From Lantana camara (lineage: Eukaryota; Streptophyta; Magnoliopsida; Lamiales; Verbenaceae), in the NCBI GenBank assembly GCA_037501455.1, contig CM074857.1:30524001-30588000 (forward strand): a stretch of 64,000 nt of DNA, given 5' to 3'. Each line of letters opens with the position of its first letter. Within the stretch, counting starts at the first letter, position 1. Positions 10,832 to 22,355 of the stretch are shown piece after piece. Position numbers and translations under genes: made by a program. The notes under the pieces were generated by a model, which saw only the letters and a list, made by a program, of their open reading frames with translations, ran no database searches and had not been told where the DNA came from.

Positions 10832-13800
10832 TGTAACACCCCGCTCGTCATACAAATAAGGTACGCCACGTTTCAACTTCTTTGGGTGTTTAATTCTATG
10901 ATTTTGTGCTTTGCGTGGCCCTACTTTGAACTCTCTTAGAGTTTAGGGGCCTGTTTTCAATTTTCTCTTTTAGGGGGGTTTTTCGGTCATTTCTCGGTCG
11001 GTCGAGAGTTTGACCTTTTTGACCCCTGCTTCGCGTTCGGGGCAGCGAAACGAGTCCGTAGACTCTAAGTTTGCTCATTTCTGACGTCGTTAAACCCTTC
11101 TTCCGATCGTTTTTGCGTACGAGGACCCGAGATATAATACCCGGATCCTCGTAATTCGTGCCAAGCGCAGCAGACCTCAGCCTGCTCTCTTCTCTCTCCC
11201 GCTCCAGCGATGCACACACAGTGAAGGTGTGAAAACATGCATAACTCCAAACTCGGTCTATACTCGACGGAATTTGACGAACCGATAGTCCATTTCGAAG
11301 AGGTCGACGAGCCCGACACGATGATACAAGTTTCATGGCCCGAAAATGGCCGACTGCGGCGCAGTCGTGGTCTGAAGGTGGCGGGTTGTGCCACCTCATC
11401 GCCGGCGACAATCCGGCGAGCTTCGCTGGCCAACAACCACCCTACCCCACATTTTTCGATCTCTACTTTCCATTTCTGACCTCGGTTTGGCGTGAAAACC
11501 ATCGTAAGTGGTGGTTCTGGCGAGGTCAAAAGTTCCGGCGGCTCCGGTGGCAGCGTTCCAGCGGTCTTCAGACAGTTTGTCCGCCTCATTGTGGTGAGTC
11601 CAACGCCACATTCCGTTCGTCAATCGGAGGCCAAGTTGATTTGTTGTGATTTATTTTGTATAATTTGTATATTTGGAATTAATTGTTTTGATTGCTAATT
11701 GCTTGATTTGTCGATCAAATTGTATTCCAATGTGTATGAAATTATGTATTAAATGAAATGTGATATGTATTGATGCTTTGAATTGTAAATTGAACCCCGT
11801 TATACCGAAATTGTATTAGTTGTTAATTGTTTTAAAATGTAATTCGCTCTTGTATGCTTGATAAATTAATGAATATGCATTGTATGGTATTTGGAAATAT
11901 GTAATGAATGGTGAATGTATGATTTCATGATTGTTGTTGATATTAGTTTCGTTTCATGCAATTAGATTTAATATAGCCTTGTAGAAGGGGTGTTTGTGTA
12001 ATTTTAGAAAATGTAAATTTGTATAACTTGAAATAATTGAACCTTATCCTTTTGAAAACGATTATGCTAATTTTGATGAAGTAAAAGTTGCTTTATTATG
12101 CGTTGGATAATTAAATTTGAGACTTTTGCAATTAACGTTTAATTACCTAAATTGAATTTGAATCTATGATGTAATGTATGAATTGTATGAACTTTGAATG
12201 ATTAAATGGCTTAGTCGGAATTTGGTATGTAACCCCGTAGGTCTAAATGAATTCATCACATGCTATTATACGATTCAATTGGCCTTGTAATATGTGGATT
12301 TTGTATAAAATGTGAAATATGACTTGAATTGGAATTTATTATACAATTTATGATTTAGCAAGAATTGGATTAGTATGTCTTGGATGATTTAATTTGAAAC
12401 CTTGTAATTTAGGTTTAATTACTTAATTTAAAATAAACCTATGATGCGATATAGGAATTTTATGAAACTTATATGATTAATTAGAAACTTTTGCACGTAA
12501 GAAATAAGTTATTCATACGAATATGAATTGGTTATTTGATATATGAATTTATATGAAATAATGTGACATGCATTGCCTTTCCATTTTGTTTGTTTGAATT
12601 AATTGTGCATAAGAACACCTCTTGATGTGTTTTATAAATATGTTGAGTTACGTGATATTTTATTTTGCAAGTAATTAGTATATATGTGAACTTTGCTTAT
12701 GTGATTGCATTTCTTAAGTGCTTAAGCATGTGCCATGCGTCTTTATATGGTTGTCTGAGTCTGAGTCTGAGTTCTGTACTTTGTTTTGTGTGTTTAGTTG
12801 GTACAGATGCACCCGGGGTGGTGATTTGTGGTCGTGCAGGTTCCGGGGTAGACCATTTGCTTTGGGTTTGGCTTCGTTTGGTACCAGGTGAGGGTGTTTT
12901 CGTTCTAGTTACATACTTAACCTACAACCCTTATGTGACATGTTTTGGCCAAAACCTTATGTATGTATATATATATGTTATTTTGCAAAGTGGAGTCATC
13001 GAGTAAATTATTATCGAGTAACATTTTCTCCAAAATTATGAAATATGTTATGTTTCTTATGAACTGAAATGTTTTGGCGAGATTGCATGTATGTTATGTT
13101 CACGGGCCCAGGAATTTAGTACATGTGGCTATCCGGGGAGACAAGGGCCGACGGTGATCCCATGTGCTGATTCCATTTATATTTAACGACGAAACGAATC
13201 TCGTTAGGAGTTTTGACGAGAAAATGCTAGTCGGGCTTTTGAGGATTCATGTACCTCATTAGCCATTATGCATGAGGTGGTCGGGTCTTGCTAACCCTTC
13301 CACCACCCGGAGGAAGAAGGTTGGAACTTATTTTATGATTATATTTATGTTATGATATGGTTAGGCACCGTGCGGGAAGGCCAGGACACAGATTGCACAA
13401 ACGATTATATCTTATGTTATATGACTTGCATGTACTATGATATATTGCATGATCACGTATTCAAATGTATTATTGCTATTTGTCATACACGATCGGAGTT
13501 TGGTTGGAGATGATGCACGCTCACTCGCCGAATCTTTATGTTTATGTATGAATTATGAACTTAATGAATTTAATATGATTAGTCGTAAAGTCCGAGCATT
13601 GCTTAGTTATTCTCTTGCCCTCTTGGAAACTAACTTTAAATAAAACTTTACTTGGGATTTATGACTTGCATGTGCATGTTTTTATATATATTTATCGCTC
13701 CTGCTCGCTCAGTCTTCTAGAGACTGGCCCTCCCCCTTCTTCTCCACTTTTCAGTTCTTGCAGGTTTGAGCTAGGCGGCTTTGAGTCGGGTCTGTCGAGT

Positions 13801-14250
13801 CTGTGTCGGTCTGTTCGATTTGTTAAGTACTTTGTTTTGATTTGTGAAGGAAACTATGTATATGATATGTATATATTATGCAGGTTGTTACTTATGATTT
13901 GGATGTATGAATTTCGGGACAGGTGCTCGGTTTAGATGAACCCGTTTTGATTATATGCTTGATCGGGACAGGTTCTAGGGCAGTTGAACCCGTTTAGTTG
14001 ATGTTGAGTTACTGTTGAAATATATGAATTATGATTACTGATTAAAACTTTTGAGAATTCGTATTTTGTATCACTTCCGCATTCAGGTTTTGCATAATTA
14101 CATTTGTACAGGGTTTAGGTACCGCCTAGCTTAGGTTGGTTTTTCGTTTGTCACCCGTTCGTTGTGACTTGGTGCATGTGCGGAGTTTCATTTCGTACAC
14201 GTTTCTGGTTATAGTGCGGGGTGTGGTGCCCCACCGCTTGGGGTGCTACA
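10832..14250 (+). repeat. Element B 5' LTR (3419 bp)
   Basis: Starts TGTAACACCCCG and ends GGGTGCTACA, followed after seven bases by the primer site. It contains a GC-rich block (10980-11620), a long AT-rich middle (11640-12700), a TATA-like run at about 13682-13693 and the hairpin CAGTCTTCTAGAGACTG at 13710-13726. Relative to the 3' LTR it lacks about 460 bp at 11519-11531. Confidence 0.9.
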
Positions 14251-14257
14251 TCTTAAG

Positions 14258-14270
14258 TGGTATCAGAGCT
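14258..14270 (+). other. Element B primer binding site
   Basis: TGGTATCAGAGCT, a 12-base match to the initiator tRNA-Met type site, seven bases after the 5' LTR end. Confidence 0.85.
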
Positions 14271-16122
14271 ACCAGGTTCAGAACCGGTGCTCTGGAGTCT
14301 TGTCGTGTCAATTTAGGTCGGACGGTATAGGAATACTTGTGCATTGCATTCGTCTGATGTGAAATTTTGACTTCTCTGCATGAATTTGACTGAGCTTATG
14401 TGATTGTGTGCACACTATGATTACGATTTTTTCAAAATTATCACTGTTATGCTTTGAATTTTATTAAATTACGTACTGCATCTGCATTACTTAAGTGTTC
14501 TTAATTGCTTTTATTACTTGACATATCCACGTACTAACCCGCATGCATAGATATTTATTCAATTTGTGAATTGCAGGGTGACATCTCGGTGCCAAATTGT
14601 AAATGATCGTGACACTTCTTCCCACTTGTACAAATCTTTGACAGGAGATTCAAAGCAGCCATACTCTACTGAGAGACAATGGACTTCTACAAGAATTCAA
14701 AACAAGGAATCAATGCTATCATTATGAAAACGGGTATTATGCATTCATAGCACGTGCATCATGTATTGGAGTAATTGTAATTATTTCGAACATTTTCTCT
14801 ACGTGCTTGATTGCCTTCTTTGCTGGATATGAGTGCATGCCATTTACATCCCTAATCCTGCATGCATTAGTTTCGTGGTTATATTCAGGTAACTTCGTTA
14901 TCTGTTCCAGCGAGTGCTGATTTTAGTGGAAGCTGCATTGGGATCTGAATAGGGGTGGATCAGAAAGTGTACAGTTGATTTAACAAACTCGGATTATAGG
15001 TTGGATAAAAGAAGATGTCTGTATACAAGGGAAACAAGAGACCTTTTAACTAACGAGGTGCCTTCAGGATATATACTTAACTACCTGGAGGTACTCGGGG
15101 TAGAAAAATTTCATAAGAAAGTCAGAATTTCTAACTCTGAATGGCATGAGGTGACAGTGAAGAAATCAAGGCACTTGTACAATTCAGAGAATTCCAAGTA
15201 GGAAATCGGATTACTATTATAAAGACACCCACCAGAGTAGTTACACTTACACAAAAGGAAAAAGGGGAAAATTGTGTAAGCTATGGAATTTTGTGCCGAA
15301 GACATTGAAGATCAACTCCACCAAATAATGAGGATAAGGACATCATTTACAACGATGGTGTACTAAGCAAGACTGTTTAAAGATTCTTCATTTATCTCTC
15401 CACGATTATCTTGAGAGATTTTACAGTTGAAAGAAATAGCAATTCCCGTTCACCGAGGATTTTATTGGGATTTCAAGAGATTCCACGGATCACTATACTC
15501 TGAGAATCAAGTGAGACGGTCCAAGACCATTTGGGTACCCGAGAATCTGAGGAAATACTAAAGAATGCAAGTTTGAACTAAGGGTTGGAACCACTGCCAG
15601 TCAAGGATTCGATTATCCTTCCAAATTAAAGAATTGCCAACCTCGACTTCATTTCCACGGTGAACGGTACCTTAAGCATTCATGGCATTTGCACCCATGC
15701 ATTTCATAAGTAATTATATTATATTTTATTTTGCTTGACATATGTGACAACGTGTAATGTTTGATGTTATTCGATTGTAATAACTTGGCTAACTGCTTTA
15801 ATTTTCATAACTTAAAATTTATTATTATTTTGAATTCTTGTAAACTGAATGGAATACTTGTGTGAATTATTCGTGTCTCTGTGTTTATAATTTCTTTGGT
15901 TACTCACTAACCCTTCATGCACATACGAGCATATTGTGATTTTATTTTACAGAGATTCCATCGCGATATCCCCCTTGAGTTGAAGCATGGATGTTGAATC
16001 AATACTCTAGGGACACCGATATCAGTAGTGTAAAGGTACACTAAACATGCATCACATGTTTTGCATCAAGTGTTACTTTAGTGTGAATATGTATGAATGC
16101 TGAGTAAGTGAATTTGTGTGCT

Positions 16123-16518
16123 AGAGAGTTGTTGAGATCTCTCTGTTTACGTGTTAGGGGGATGTGGGATTCTCCCTATTTATGTGATAGAAAGATGTTG
16201 GATTCTTTCTAAATTATGTTAGCAAGAGATGCTGGATTCTCTTGGAGTTAGACATTTGGGAGATGCTGGATTCTCTCGAATTTAGGGGTTTGAGAAGTGC
16301 TGGATTTTCTCAAACTAGAATGTTTGGAAGATGTGGAAGTCCACCAGACTTAGGTTGAGAGACGGGGTTCTCTTGGTTACGTGGTTGAGAGACGGGGTTC
16401 TCTCAATTCTGTGCCTGAGGGACGGGGTTCTCTCTTTTGATGTGCTGGGAGACGGGGCTCTCTCTCTCTTGCGTGTTGAGAGATGGGATTCTCTCTTGTT
16501 TGCCGCGGCTGAGTCGCG
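16123..16518 (+). repeat. Element B array of ~12 short hairpin repeats
   Basis: Tandem units spaced about 33-34 bp and then 30 bp, each an inverted repeat around a short loop. Units 2-6 use an 8-base loop of the type TGCTGGAT or TGTGGGAT (loops near 16163, 16196, 16230, 16264, 16298). Units 8-12 use a 6-base loop CGGGGT or TGGGAT (near 16363, 16393, 16423, 16453, 16484). Stems differ between units yet stay paired: TAGAAAGA/TCTTTCTA (16188-16211), CAAGAGA/TCTCTTG (16223-16244), TTTGAGAA/TTCTCAAA (16289-16314) and TTGAGAGA/TCTCTCAA (16385-16406). Unit 1 (16123-16144) is AGAGAG/CTCTCT; unit 7 (16325-16343) is weak; CGCG/CGCG at 16504-16518 may be a thirteenth. Confidence 0.8.
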
Positions 16519-16772
16519 TGTGGCCTGATGTTGGTTTGCAATCGATGAGGAAGCGATGGTATCGAGCTTTGGGTGCCGTGGCCTAGTGGGGGATCGAATG
16601 AGTTTGAAGTGACCAACGGTCAAGTGTTTGAACAAACCTCTATGACTATGGAACTCTGAAGGGAGTTGATGCAAACAAGGAGAGTAAACTTCACAGTCAG
16701 GGCTATAACTCTACGCGATTTCGGGGAGATGGATTGAAGTATTCCAGTTCGAAGCTTTACGACTCAGTAATA

Positions 16773-16790
16773 GGACCTGAGGACAGGTCC
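16773..16790 (+). promoter_or_regulatory. Element B stem-loop before the polypurine tract
   Basis: GGACCTG-AGGA-CAGGTCC, a perfect 7-bp stem with a 4-base loop, 6-10 bases before the purine run gaaggaggggaga (16795-16807) that primes plus-strand synthesis. Counterparts with different stems occur in A, C, D and F. Confidence 0.6.
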
Positions 16791-16808
16791 TTTCGAAGGA
16801 GGGGAGAT

Positions 16809-19800
16809 TGTAACACCCCGCTCGTCCTACAAATAAGGTACGCCACGTTTCAACTTCTTTGTGTGTTTAATTCTGTGATTTTGTGTTTTGCGTGGCCCTA
16901 CTTTGAACTTTTTTAGAGTTTAGGGGCCTGTTTGCAATTTTCTCTTTTAGGGGGGTTTTCCGGTCATTTCTCGTTCGGTCTAGAGTTTGACCTTTTTGAC
17001 CCCTGCTTCGCGTTCGGGGCAGCGAAACGAGTCCGTAGACTCTAAGTTTGCTCATTTCTAACGTCGTTAAACCCTTCTTCCGATCGTTTTCGCGTACGAG
17101 GACCCGAGATATAATACCCGGATCCTCGTAATTCATGCCAAGCGCAGCAGACCTCAGCCTACTCTCTTCTCTCTCCCGCTCCAGCAATGCACATGCAGTG
17201 AAGGTGTGAAAATACGCACAACTCCAAACTCGGTCTATACTCGACAGAATTTGACGAACCGATAGTCCATTTCGAAGAGGTCGACAAGCCCGACACGATG
17301 ATACAAGTTTCATGGCCCGAAAATGGCCGACGGCGGCACAGTGGTGGTCTGAAGGTGGCGGGTTGCGCCACCTCATCGCCAGCGACAATCCGGCGAGCTT
17401 CACCGGCCAACAACCACCCTGCCCCACGTTTTTCGACATCTACTTTCCATTTCCGGCCTCGGTTTGGAGTGAAAACCGCCGCAAGTGGTGGTTCCGGAGA
17501 GGAAGCAGCGGCGTGGGTGTGGCGGCGATTTGAGGCTTTTCCGGCGAGTTTTTGGTGTCGAGTCCTTCAGAGAAATTACTCAACTCGACGAGGCCGAGCT
17601 ATTCGTGTAGGTCACGGTTCACAAATCGGCCGTTGGCGGTGGATCGCGGTGGCGCAGCGGCGGTGCAACGGCGGGGCTAGCTCCGGAGATATTTTTCGGC
17701 AACCACTATAGGTGTTTCGAAGGTCTCGTTACGGGTAAGGCAATGCCTCTTTCGGATTCAATTTTCGTTCACCGGTTTGGAAGTAATTTCAAATTGAAGA
17801 TTTTAGGGTTTCGTGTTGTTAGATTTGAAATTGGAGGAGTTTGGCTTGGAATTTCTAGAAATTGATCGAGGAATTGGAACGAGCACGAGGAATTCTTGCA
17901 CGGGTGAATTTTGGGGATTTTTTCGGCAAGGTCGGGCGACGGCCGAGCTGCGGTCCGCCACTGTTCCGGCGGCTCCGGTGGCGGCGTTCCGGCAGTCTTC
18001 GGACAGTTTGTCCGCCTCGTTGTGGTGAGTCCAACGCCACCTTCCGTTCGTCAATCGGATGCCCGGTTGATTTTTTGTGATTTATTTTGTATAATTTGTA
18101 TATTTGGAATTAATTTTTTTGATTGCTAATTGCTTGATTTGTCGATCGAATTGTATTCCAATGTGTATGAAATCATGTATTAAATGAAATGTGATATGTA
18201 TTGATGCTTTGAATTGTGAATTGAACCCCGTTATACCGAAATTGTATTAGTTGTTAATTGTTTTAAAATGTAATTCGCTCTTGTATGCTTGATAAATTAA
18301 TGAATATGCATTGCATGGTATTTGGAAATATGTAATGAATGATGAATGTATGATTTCATGATTGTTGTTGATATTAGTTTCGTTTCATGCAATTAGATTT
18401 AATATAGCCTTGTAGAAGGGGTGTTTGTGTAATTTTAGAAAATGTAAATTTGTATAACTTGAAATAATTGAACCTTATCCTTTTGAAAACGATTATGCTA
18501 ATTTTGATGAAGTAAAAGTTGTTTTATTATGCGTTGGATAATTAAAGTTGAGACTTTTGCAATTAACGTTTAATTACCTAAATTGAATTTGAATCTATAA
18601 TGCAATGTATGAATTGTATGAACTTTGAATGATTAAATGGCTTAGTCGGAATTTGGTATGTAACCCCGTGGGTCTAAATGAATTCGTCACATGCTATTAT
18701 ACGATTCAATTGGCATTGTAATATGTGGATTTTGTATAAAATGTGAAATATGACTTGAATTGGAATTTATTATATGATATAAGAATTTATTATGCAATTT
18801 ATGATTTAGCAAGAATTGGATTAGTATGTCTTGGATGACTTAATTTGAAACCTTGTAATTTAGATTTAATTACTTAATTTAAAATAAACCTATGATGCGA
18901 TATAGGAATTTTATGAAACTTATATGATTAAGTAGAAACTTTTGCACGTAAGAAATAAGTTATTCGTACGAATATGAATTGGTTATTTGATATATGAATT
19001 TATATGAAATAATGTGACATGCATTGCCTTTCCATTTTGTTTGTTTGAATTAATTGTGCATAAGAACACCTCTTGATGTGTTTTATGAATATGTTGAGTT
19101 ATGTGATATTTTATTTTGCAAGTAATTAGTATGAATGTGAACTTTGCTTATGTGATTGCATTTCTTAAGTGCTTAAGCATGTGTCGTGCATCTTTATATG
19201 GTTGTCTGAGTCTGAGTCTGAGTTCTGTACTTTGTTTTGTGTGTTTAGTTGGTACAGATGCACCCGGGGTGGTGACTTGTGGTCCTGCAGGTTTCGGGGT
19301 AGACCATTTGCTTTGGGTTTGGCTTCGTTTGGTACCAGGTGAGGGTGTTTTCGTTCTAGTTACATACTAAACCTACAACCTTTATGTGACAAGTTTTGGC
19401 CAAAACCTTATGTATGTATATGTATATGTTATTTTCAAAGTGGAGTCATCGAGTAAATTATTATCGAGTAACATTTTCTCCAAAATTATGAAATATGCTA
19501 TGTTTCTTATGAACTGAAATATTTTGGCGAGATTGCATGTATGTTATGTTCACGAGCCCAGGAATTTAGTACATGTGGCTATCCGGGGAGGCAAGGGCCG
19601 ACGGTGATCCCATGTGCTGATTCCATTTATATTTAACGACGAAACGGATCTCATTAGAAGTTTTGACGAGAAAACGCTAGTCGGGCTTTTGAGGATTCAT
19701 GTGCCTCACTAGCCATTAGGCATGAGGTGGTCGAGTCTTGCTAACCCTTCCACCACCCGAAGGAAGAAGGTTGGAACTTATTTTATGATTATGTTTATGT

Positions 19801-20701
19801 TATGATATGGTTAGGCACCGTGCGGGAAGGCCGGGATACAGATTGCCCAAACGATTATATCTTATGTTATATAACTTGCATGTACTATGATATATTGCAT
19901 GATCACGTATTCAAATGTATTATTGCTATTTGTCGTACACGATCGGAGTTTGGTTGGAGATGATGCACGCTCACTCGCCGAGTCTTTATGTTTATGTATG
20001 AATTATGAACTTAATGAATTTAATATGATTAGTCGTAAAGTCCGAGCATTGCTTAGTTATTCTCTTGCCCTCTTGGAAACTAACTTTAAATAAAACTTTG
20101 CTCGGGATTTATGACTTGCATGTGCATGTTTTTATATATATTTATCGCTCCTGCTTGCTCAGTCTTCTAGAGACTGACCCTCTCCCTTCTTCTCCACTTT
20201 TCAGTTCTCGCAGGTTTGAGCTAGGCGGCTTTGAGTCAGGTCTGTCGAGTCTGTGTCGGTCTGTTCGATTTGTTAAGTACTTTGTTTTGATTTGCGAAGA
20301 AAACTATGTATATGATATGTATATATTATGCAGGTTGTTACTTATGATTTGGATGTATGAATTTCGGGACAGGTGCTCGGTTTAGATGAACCCGTTTTGA
20401 TTATATGCTTGATCGGGATAGGTTCTAGGGCAGTTGAACCCGTTTAGTTGATGTTGAGTTACTGTTCAAATATATTAATTATGATTGCTGATTAAAGCTT
20501 TTGAGAATTCGTATTTTGTATCGCTTCCGCATTTAGGTTTTGCATAATTGCATTTGTATGGGGTTTAGGTACCGCCTAGCTTAGGTTGGTTTTTCGTTTG
20601 TCACCCGTTCGCTGTGACTTGGTGCGTGTGCGGACTTCCATTTCGTACACGTGTCGGGCCATAGTGCGGGGGTGTGGTGCCCCACCGCTTGGGATGCTAC
20701 A
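16809..20701 (+). repeat. Element B 3' LTR (3893 bp)
   Basis: Same ends as the 5' LTR. It carries an extra block at about 17499-17962 (GC-rich, with ggcggtggatcgcggtgg-type sequence) absent from the 5' LTR. TATA-like run near 20132-20143, hairpin at 20160-20176, end ATGCTACA at 20701 followed by GATTA. Confidence 0.9.
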
Positions 20702-20706
20702 GATTA
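20702..20706. repeat. Target site duplication of element B, right copy
   Basis: GATTA directly after the 3' LTR end at 20701, pairing with 10827-10831. Confidence 0.93.
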
Positions 20707-22342
20707 TGACTGCACGATTCAGTACCATCCTGGTACGGCTAATGTAGTGGCCGATGCTTTGAGTAGGAAAACAAGTGCTTCGGGTTTAAGTGCAGAGACT
20801 TCAAGGCAGGGTTCAGCAGTTGTAGTTTCTGTGGCTCGGTTAGCTAATATCACAGTTCAGTCTGATTTGAAACAAAGGTTAATTGATGCTCAGGCTACGG
20901 ATGCAGAGATTCAGAGATTGATAGCCCGATCAAGAGTGGATCCAAAGACTAAGTTTGGGTTTGATGATTCAGGTTTGTTCAGGTTCAAGAAAAGGTTTGG
21001 TGTGCCAGAAGAACTCAAGAGGCTAGTACTTGATGAAGCTCACCATTCAGGGTATTCCATTTATCCCGGTGGTTCTAAGATGTACCGAGATTTGAAGGAA
21101 TTATTTTGGTGGAATGGCATGAAGAGGGATGTTGCAAACTTTGTGAAGCGATGTCTCATGTGCCAAGTGGTGAAGGCTGAACACCAAAAATTGGGAGGAA
21201 CACTCCAACCACTTCCGATACCTGAATGGAAATGGGAGTAAGTGACAATGGACTTCGTGTCCGGCTTGCCGAGGTCAATAGGAGGGTATGATCGAATTTG
21301 GGTGATAGTCGACCGCCTGACCAAGTCCGCTCATTTTCTCAAGGTGAAGATGTCCTACAAGACTCCCAAGCTAGCAGAATTGTATTGTGATGAGATTGTG
21401 AGGTTACGTGGAGCTCATACTAGTATTGTTTCAGACCGTGATCCTTGGTTTACTGCTAAGTTCTGGCAAGATCTTCAGAAACGATTGGGAACAAGATTTA
21501 ATTTTAGCACCGCTTTTCATCCTCAGATGGATGGACAATCAGAGAGATTAATTAAGTATTTGGAGGATTTATTAAGAGCGTGTGCTTTAGATTTCTAGGA
21601 AAAGTGGGACAAGCATCTATCTCTGGTCGAGTTTGCCTATAATAAGAGTTACCAAGCTTCTATTGGTATGACTCCCTATGAGGTACTTTATGGAAGAAAG
21701 TGTAGATCGCCTCTCTTTTGGGATATTGAGGATTGGCGGTGGGCATAAGAGGATAAGCTCGTGAGAGCAACACCTCGGGAGAAGTTGGATAAAACCACTG
21801 CCAAGGTTAAACTGATTCAGCAGAGGCTGTAGGCAGCTCAGGACCGTCAGAAGAGCTATACGGATAAGAGGAGAAGGCCCCTTGAGTTTGAAGTAGGAGA
21901 TCGAGTTTTCTTAAAAGCATCTCCTCGGAAGGGCTTTTCTTGAATAGCTCGAAGTGGGAAGCTTAACCGTAGATACCTTGGACCTTTTGAAATCCTTGAG
22001 AAGGTTGGAGAAGTGGCGTATAGGTTGGACTTACCGCCAGAGTTGACCGGGATACATAACGTGTTTCACGTTTCTCGGCTCAGGAAATACTATCTCGATG
22101 AAGCAACCATACTCCCTATTGAAGAAGTACAACTTGAGTCGGATTTGACAATAGTAAGGCACCCGGTTGAGATTCAAGAACGGAAGATGCAAGTTTTGAG
22201 AAACCGGTAGATTCCCTTGATCCGAGTGTTGTGGAGAGATAAGAAATCTGAAGAATCTACTTGGGAGATTGAGGAGAAGATGAGACAGTTGTATCCGGAT
22301 TTGTTCTCGAGTCGAGTAGTGAACCTGGGGACCAGGTTCTTC
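20702..22342 (+). pseudogene. Gypsy A pol, second part: RNase H end, integrase, chromodomain-like tail
   Basis: Resumes in the same codon context after the GATTA duplication with [11 protein letters not shown] and ADALSRK. The integrase zinc region keeps H-H-C-C (HHSGYSIYPGG, KRCLMCQ). The D,D35E core is visible as [16 protein letters not shown] and [14 protein letters not shown]. The tail has [25 protein letters not shown] and [13 protein letters not shown], the chromodomain-like end of chromovirus integrases that directs insertion. Stops: TAA 21239, TAG 21596, TAA near 21746, TAG near 21829, TGA near 21941 and TAG 22208. Several are C-to-T changes relative to D (CAA, CGA and CAG codons). 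Confidence 0.92.
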
Positions 22343-22355
22343 GAGGGGGGGAGGT
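22321..22355 (+). promoter_or_regulatory. Gypsy A stem-loop and polypurine tract
   Basis: GAACCTGG-GGA-CCAGGTTC (22321-22339) is a perfect 8-bp stem, followed by the purine run gagggggggagg (22343-22354) directly abutting the 3' LTR start TGTGACACCCC at 22356. Confidence 0.75.

Larger units (their letters stand above)
14251..16808 (+). other. Element B interior: degenerate gag/protease traces, no pol
   Basis: The interior is read forward from the primer site (TGGTATCAGAGCT, 14258-14270). At the place where D has its gag start, B has GTGACATCTCGG (14578) with a 49-codon open stretch. A 66-codon frame at 15001-15201 includes EKFHKKVRIS, which lines up with EFHEKYIPHS of D Gag; the following ggaaatcgg also matches D. 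At about 15655-15708 the frame GTLSIHGICTHAF matches [14 protein letters not shown] just before the D protease site, with clear DNA identity (cattcatggcat). Intron-like borders (cataag/gtaatt-type and ttttattttacag near 15707 and 15952) bracket 15707-15952. I find no RT, RNase H or integrase. The gag and protease assignments are by eye and tentative. Confidence 0.5.
10832..20701 (+). mobile_element. Element B: non-autonomous LTR retrotransposon with very long LTRs
   Basis: 9.87-kb element inserted in A pol: 5' LTR 10832-14250 (3419 bp), interior 14251-16808 (2558 bp), 3' LTR 16809-20701 (3893 bp), 5-bp duplication GATTA. Primer site and polypurine tract are in place, but no reverse transcriptase, RNase H or integrase can be found. 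The interior shows only weak traces of gag and protease. This fits the large retrotransposon derivative (LARD) type. The LTR ends resemble those of A and D, so a chromovirus partner is the likely source of enzymes (inference). The two LTRs differ by a few percent by eye, so the insertion is older than D. Confidence 0.88.

Noticed and set aside
10896..11411. 171-residue antisense open frame in the B 5' LTR, with a 190-residue counterpart at 16867-17439
   Set aside because: It is present twice only because LTRs are copies. It lies in GC-rich DNA where long open frames arise by chance, has no recognised domain and runs antisense to the element.
16123..16518. CRISPR-like array (regular repeats every 30-34 bp)
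   Set aside because: Plant nuclear context, repeats diverge and the spacers are not unique; it is a hairpin tandem array in a retroelement.
16331..16674. Repetitive open frames on both strands over the B hairpin array
   Set aside because: Open only because the 30-33 bp repeats lack stops; both strands are open and composition follows the repeat.
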